A stretch of DNA of 5,980 bases from Spirochaetae bacterium HGW-Spirochaetae-7 (GTDB lineage Bacteria; Spirochaetota; Spirochaetia; Treponematales; UBA12059), in assembly GCA_002839245.1 (NCBI GenBank), contig PGXR01000174.1, forward strand, positions 1 to 5,980. The letters are read 5' to 3'. The translations under genes and the position numbers were made by a program. A model generated the notes under the pieces. That model worked only from the letters and a program-made list of their open reading frames with translations, was not told the DNA's origin and did no database searches. Of the stretch, positions 5,460-5,980 are shown piece by piece (the stretch's first letter is position 1; each line of letters starts with the position of its first letter).

Positions 5460-5980
5460 ATGAAAACGAAAAGTCCCGTGGTGGCTGACGTAATCAGTAC
5501 GCTCTACCGCTCGCTCGGCATGGAGATGACCCTCAGGATGGCCAGAAGCCTCATCGAGGGCTACAACATCAATGAACGCATGGGCTTTCCGCCTTCGGTA
5601 CCGGTACCCGTACAGGACGCGGCGAACCGGGTGGTCATGGACCTGTACGACGCGGGCCTTTTCCTCGAACTGGTGGAATGGCTCGTAAAGGTCGACCACC
5701 ACGGATTCATGGGCAAGCAGCTTCCGATCGTGGGCATCGATGAAATAATAGAAGGCGTCAAGGCCGACGGCTATCTGCTGGACTCCGAGTCCGGGACGTT
5801 CTACGAGGACTCCCGAAAGCAGCGCACCCGCGGATGGGGGCGGCTGCGTGCCGGCAACGAATACCCGATAACCCTCCTGCACTTCGACATCGCCAGGAAT
5901 TCCAGTCTCGTCCGGGCCAACGCGGCCCAGGACGTCGAGCGGGTGTACGAGACGTTGCGGAGCCTCTTCACCTGGATAGG
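5460..5980 (+). CDS. Cyclase-like protein, N-terminal part (possible class III nucleotidyl cyclase domain, spirochaete family)
   Basis: The gene starts at ATG 5460, with AGGT 6 nt upstream, and remains open to the right edge, giving 173 residues and no stop. There is no signal peptide or membrane segment. Residues 1-125 are a mostly helical region (MKTKSPVVADVISTLYRSLG and MARSLIEGYNINERMGFPPS) that I recall from uncharacterised spirochaete proteins. From about 135, YPITLLHFDIARNSSLV followed by a helix (VERVYETLRSLFTWI) resembles the first strand and helix of class III adenylate/guanylate cyclases. There an Asp in a FxDI-type motif binds metal, and Asp143 would be that residue. The second metal Asp and the base-recognition residues lie beyond the window, so catalytic ability cannot be judged. 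A degenerate, non-catalytic cyclase fold remains possible. The gene lies 70 bp after the phosphorylase gene, with its own likely promoter. Confidence 0.6.
   Translation, partial: MKTKSPVVADVISTLYRSLGMEMTLRMARSLIEGYNINERMGFPPSVPVPVQDAANRVVMDLYDAGLFLELVEWLVKVDHHGFMGKQLPIVGIDEIIEGVKADGYLLDSESGTFYEDSRKQRTRGWGRLRAGNEYPITLLHFDIARNSSLVRANAAQDVERVYETLRSLFTWI

Noticed and set aside
5436..5882. 148-codon minus-strand open frame opposite the cyclase-like gene
   Set aside because: The plus-strand frame is open to the window edge with recognisable spirochaete family sequence, and the antisense frame is its shadow.
1..5980. CRISPR arrays, tRNA or rRNA genes, insertion sequences, prophage or defence genes
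   Set aside because: I saw no direct repeats with spacers, tRNA-like cloverleaf sequence, transposase motifs or terminal inverted repeats. The coding content is housekeeping and metabolic.

Overview
The window is about 6 kb of GC-rich bacterial DNA, densely coding and with no RNA genes, mobile elements or CRISPR. Two genes point to a spirochaete, probably a high-GC relative of Treponema or Spirochaeta: the signal-peptide TPR protein (532-1332) and the truncated cyclase-like protein (5460 onward). Both resemble families I remember from treponemes; no database was searched. The NfnAB pair (2042-4422) suggests an anaerobe that handles reduced ferredoxin.

Layout. The left edge holds the C-terminal 170 residues of the primosomal helicase PriA on the plus strand. 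It converges, 18 bp apart, on a minus-strand run of four genes. In transcription order these are nfnA (GTG start), nfnB (ATGA overlap with nfnA), a short AlkA/Mag1-type DNA glycosylase (GTG start, 15 nt after nfnB) and an exported TPR protein (61 nt further on). A 178-bp divergent intergenic region (4423-4600) contains the most AT-rich patch of the window and probably carries the promoters for both directions. On its right, on the plus strand, is a PNP/UDP-type nucleoside phosphorylase gene interrupted by an in-frame TAG at codon 143. It is followed, after a 70-bp spacer with a good sigma70-like promoter, by the first 173 codons of a cyclase-like protein that runs off the right edge.

How the genes fit together. 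NfnA and NfnB form the electron-bifurcating NADH-dependent reduced ferredoxin:NADP+ oxidoreductase, which couples NADH, ferredoxin and NADPH pools; all expected cluster and nucleotide motifs are visible. The glycosylase (alkylated-base repair) and the TPR protein are plausibly co-transcribed with nfnAB but have no evident functional link to it. The phosphorylase would serve nucleoside salvage if it were intact.

The observation most worth checking is the internal amber codon in the phosphorylase: both halves are well conserved, in the same frame, and lack only one residue. A point nonsense mutation, a sequencing error and readthrough are all possible. Two other genes here (TPR gene, nfnB) end in TAG at natural C-termini, which argues against general TAG reassignment. 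I found no convincing undescribed multi-gene system in this window.
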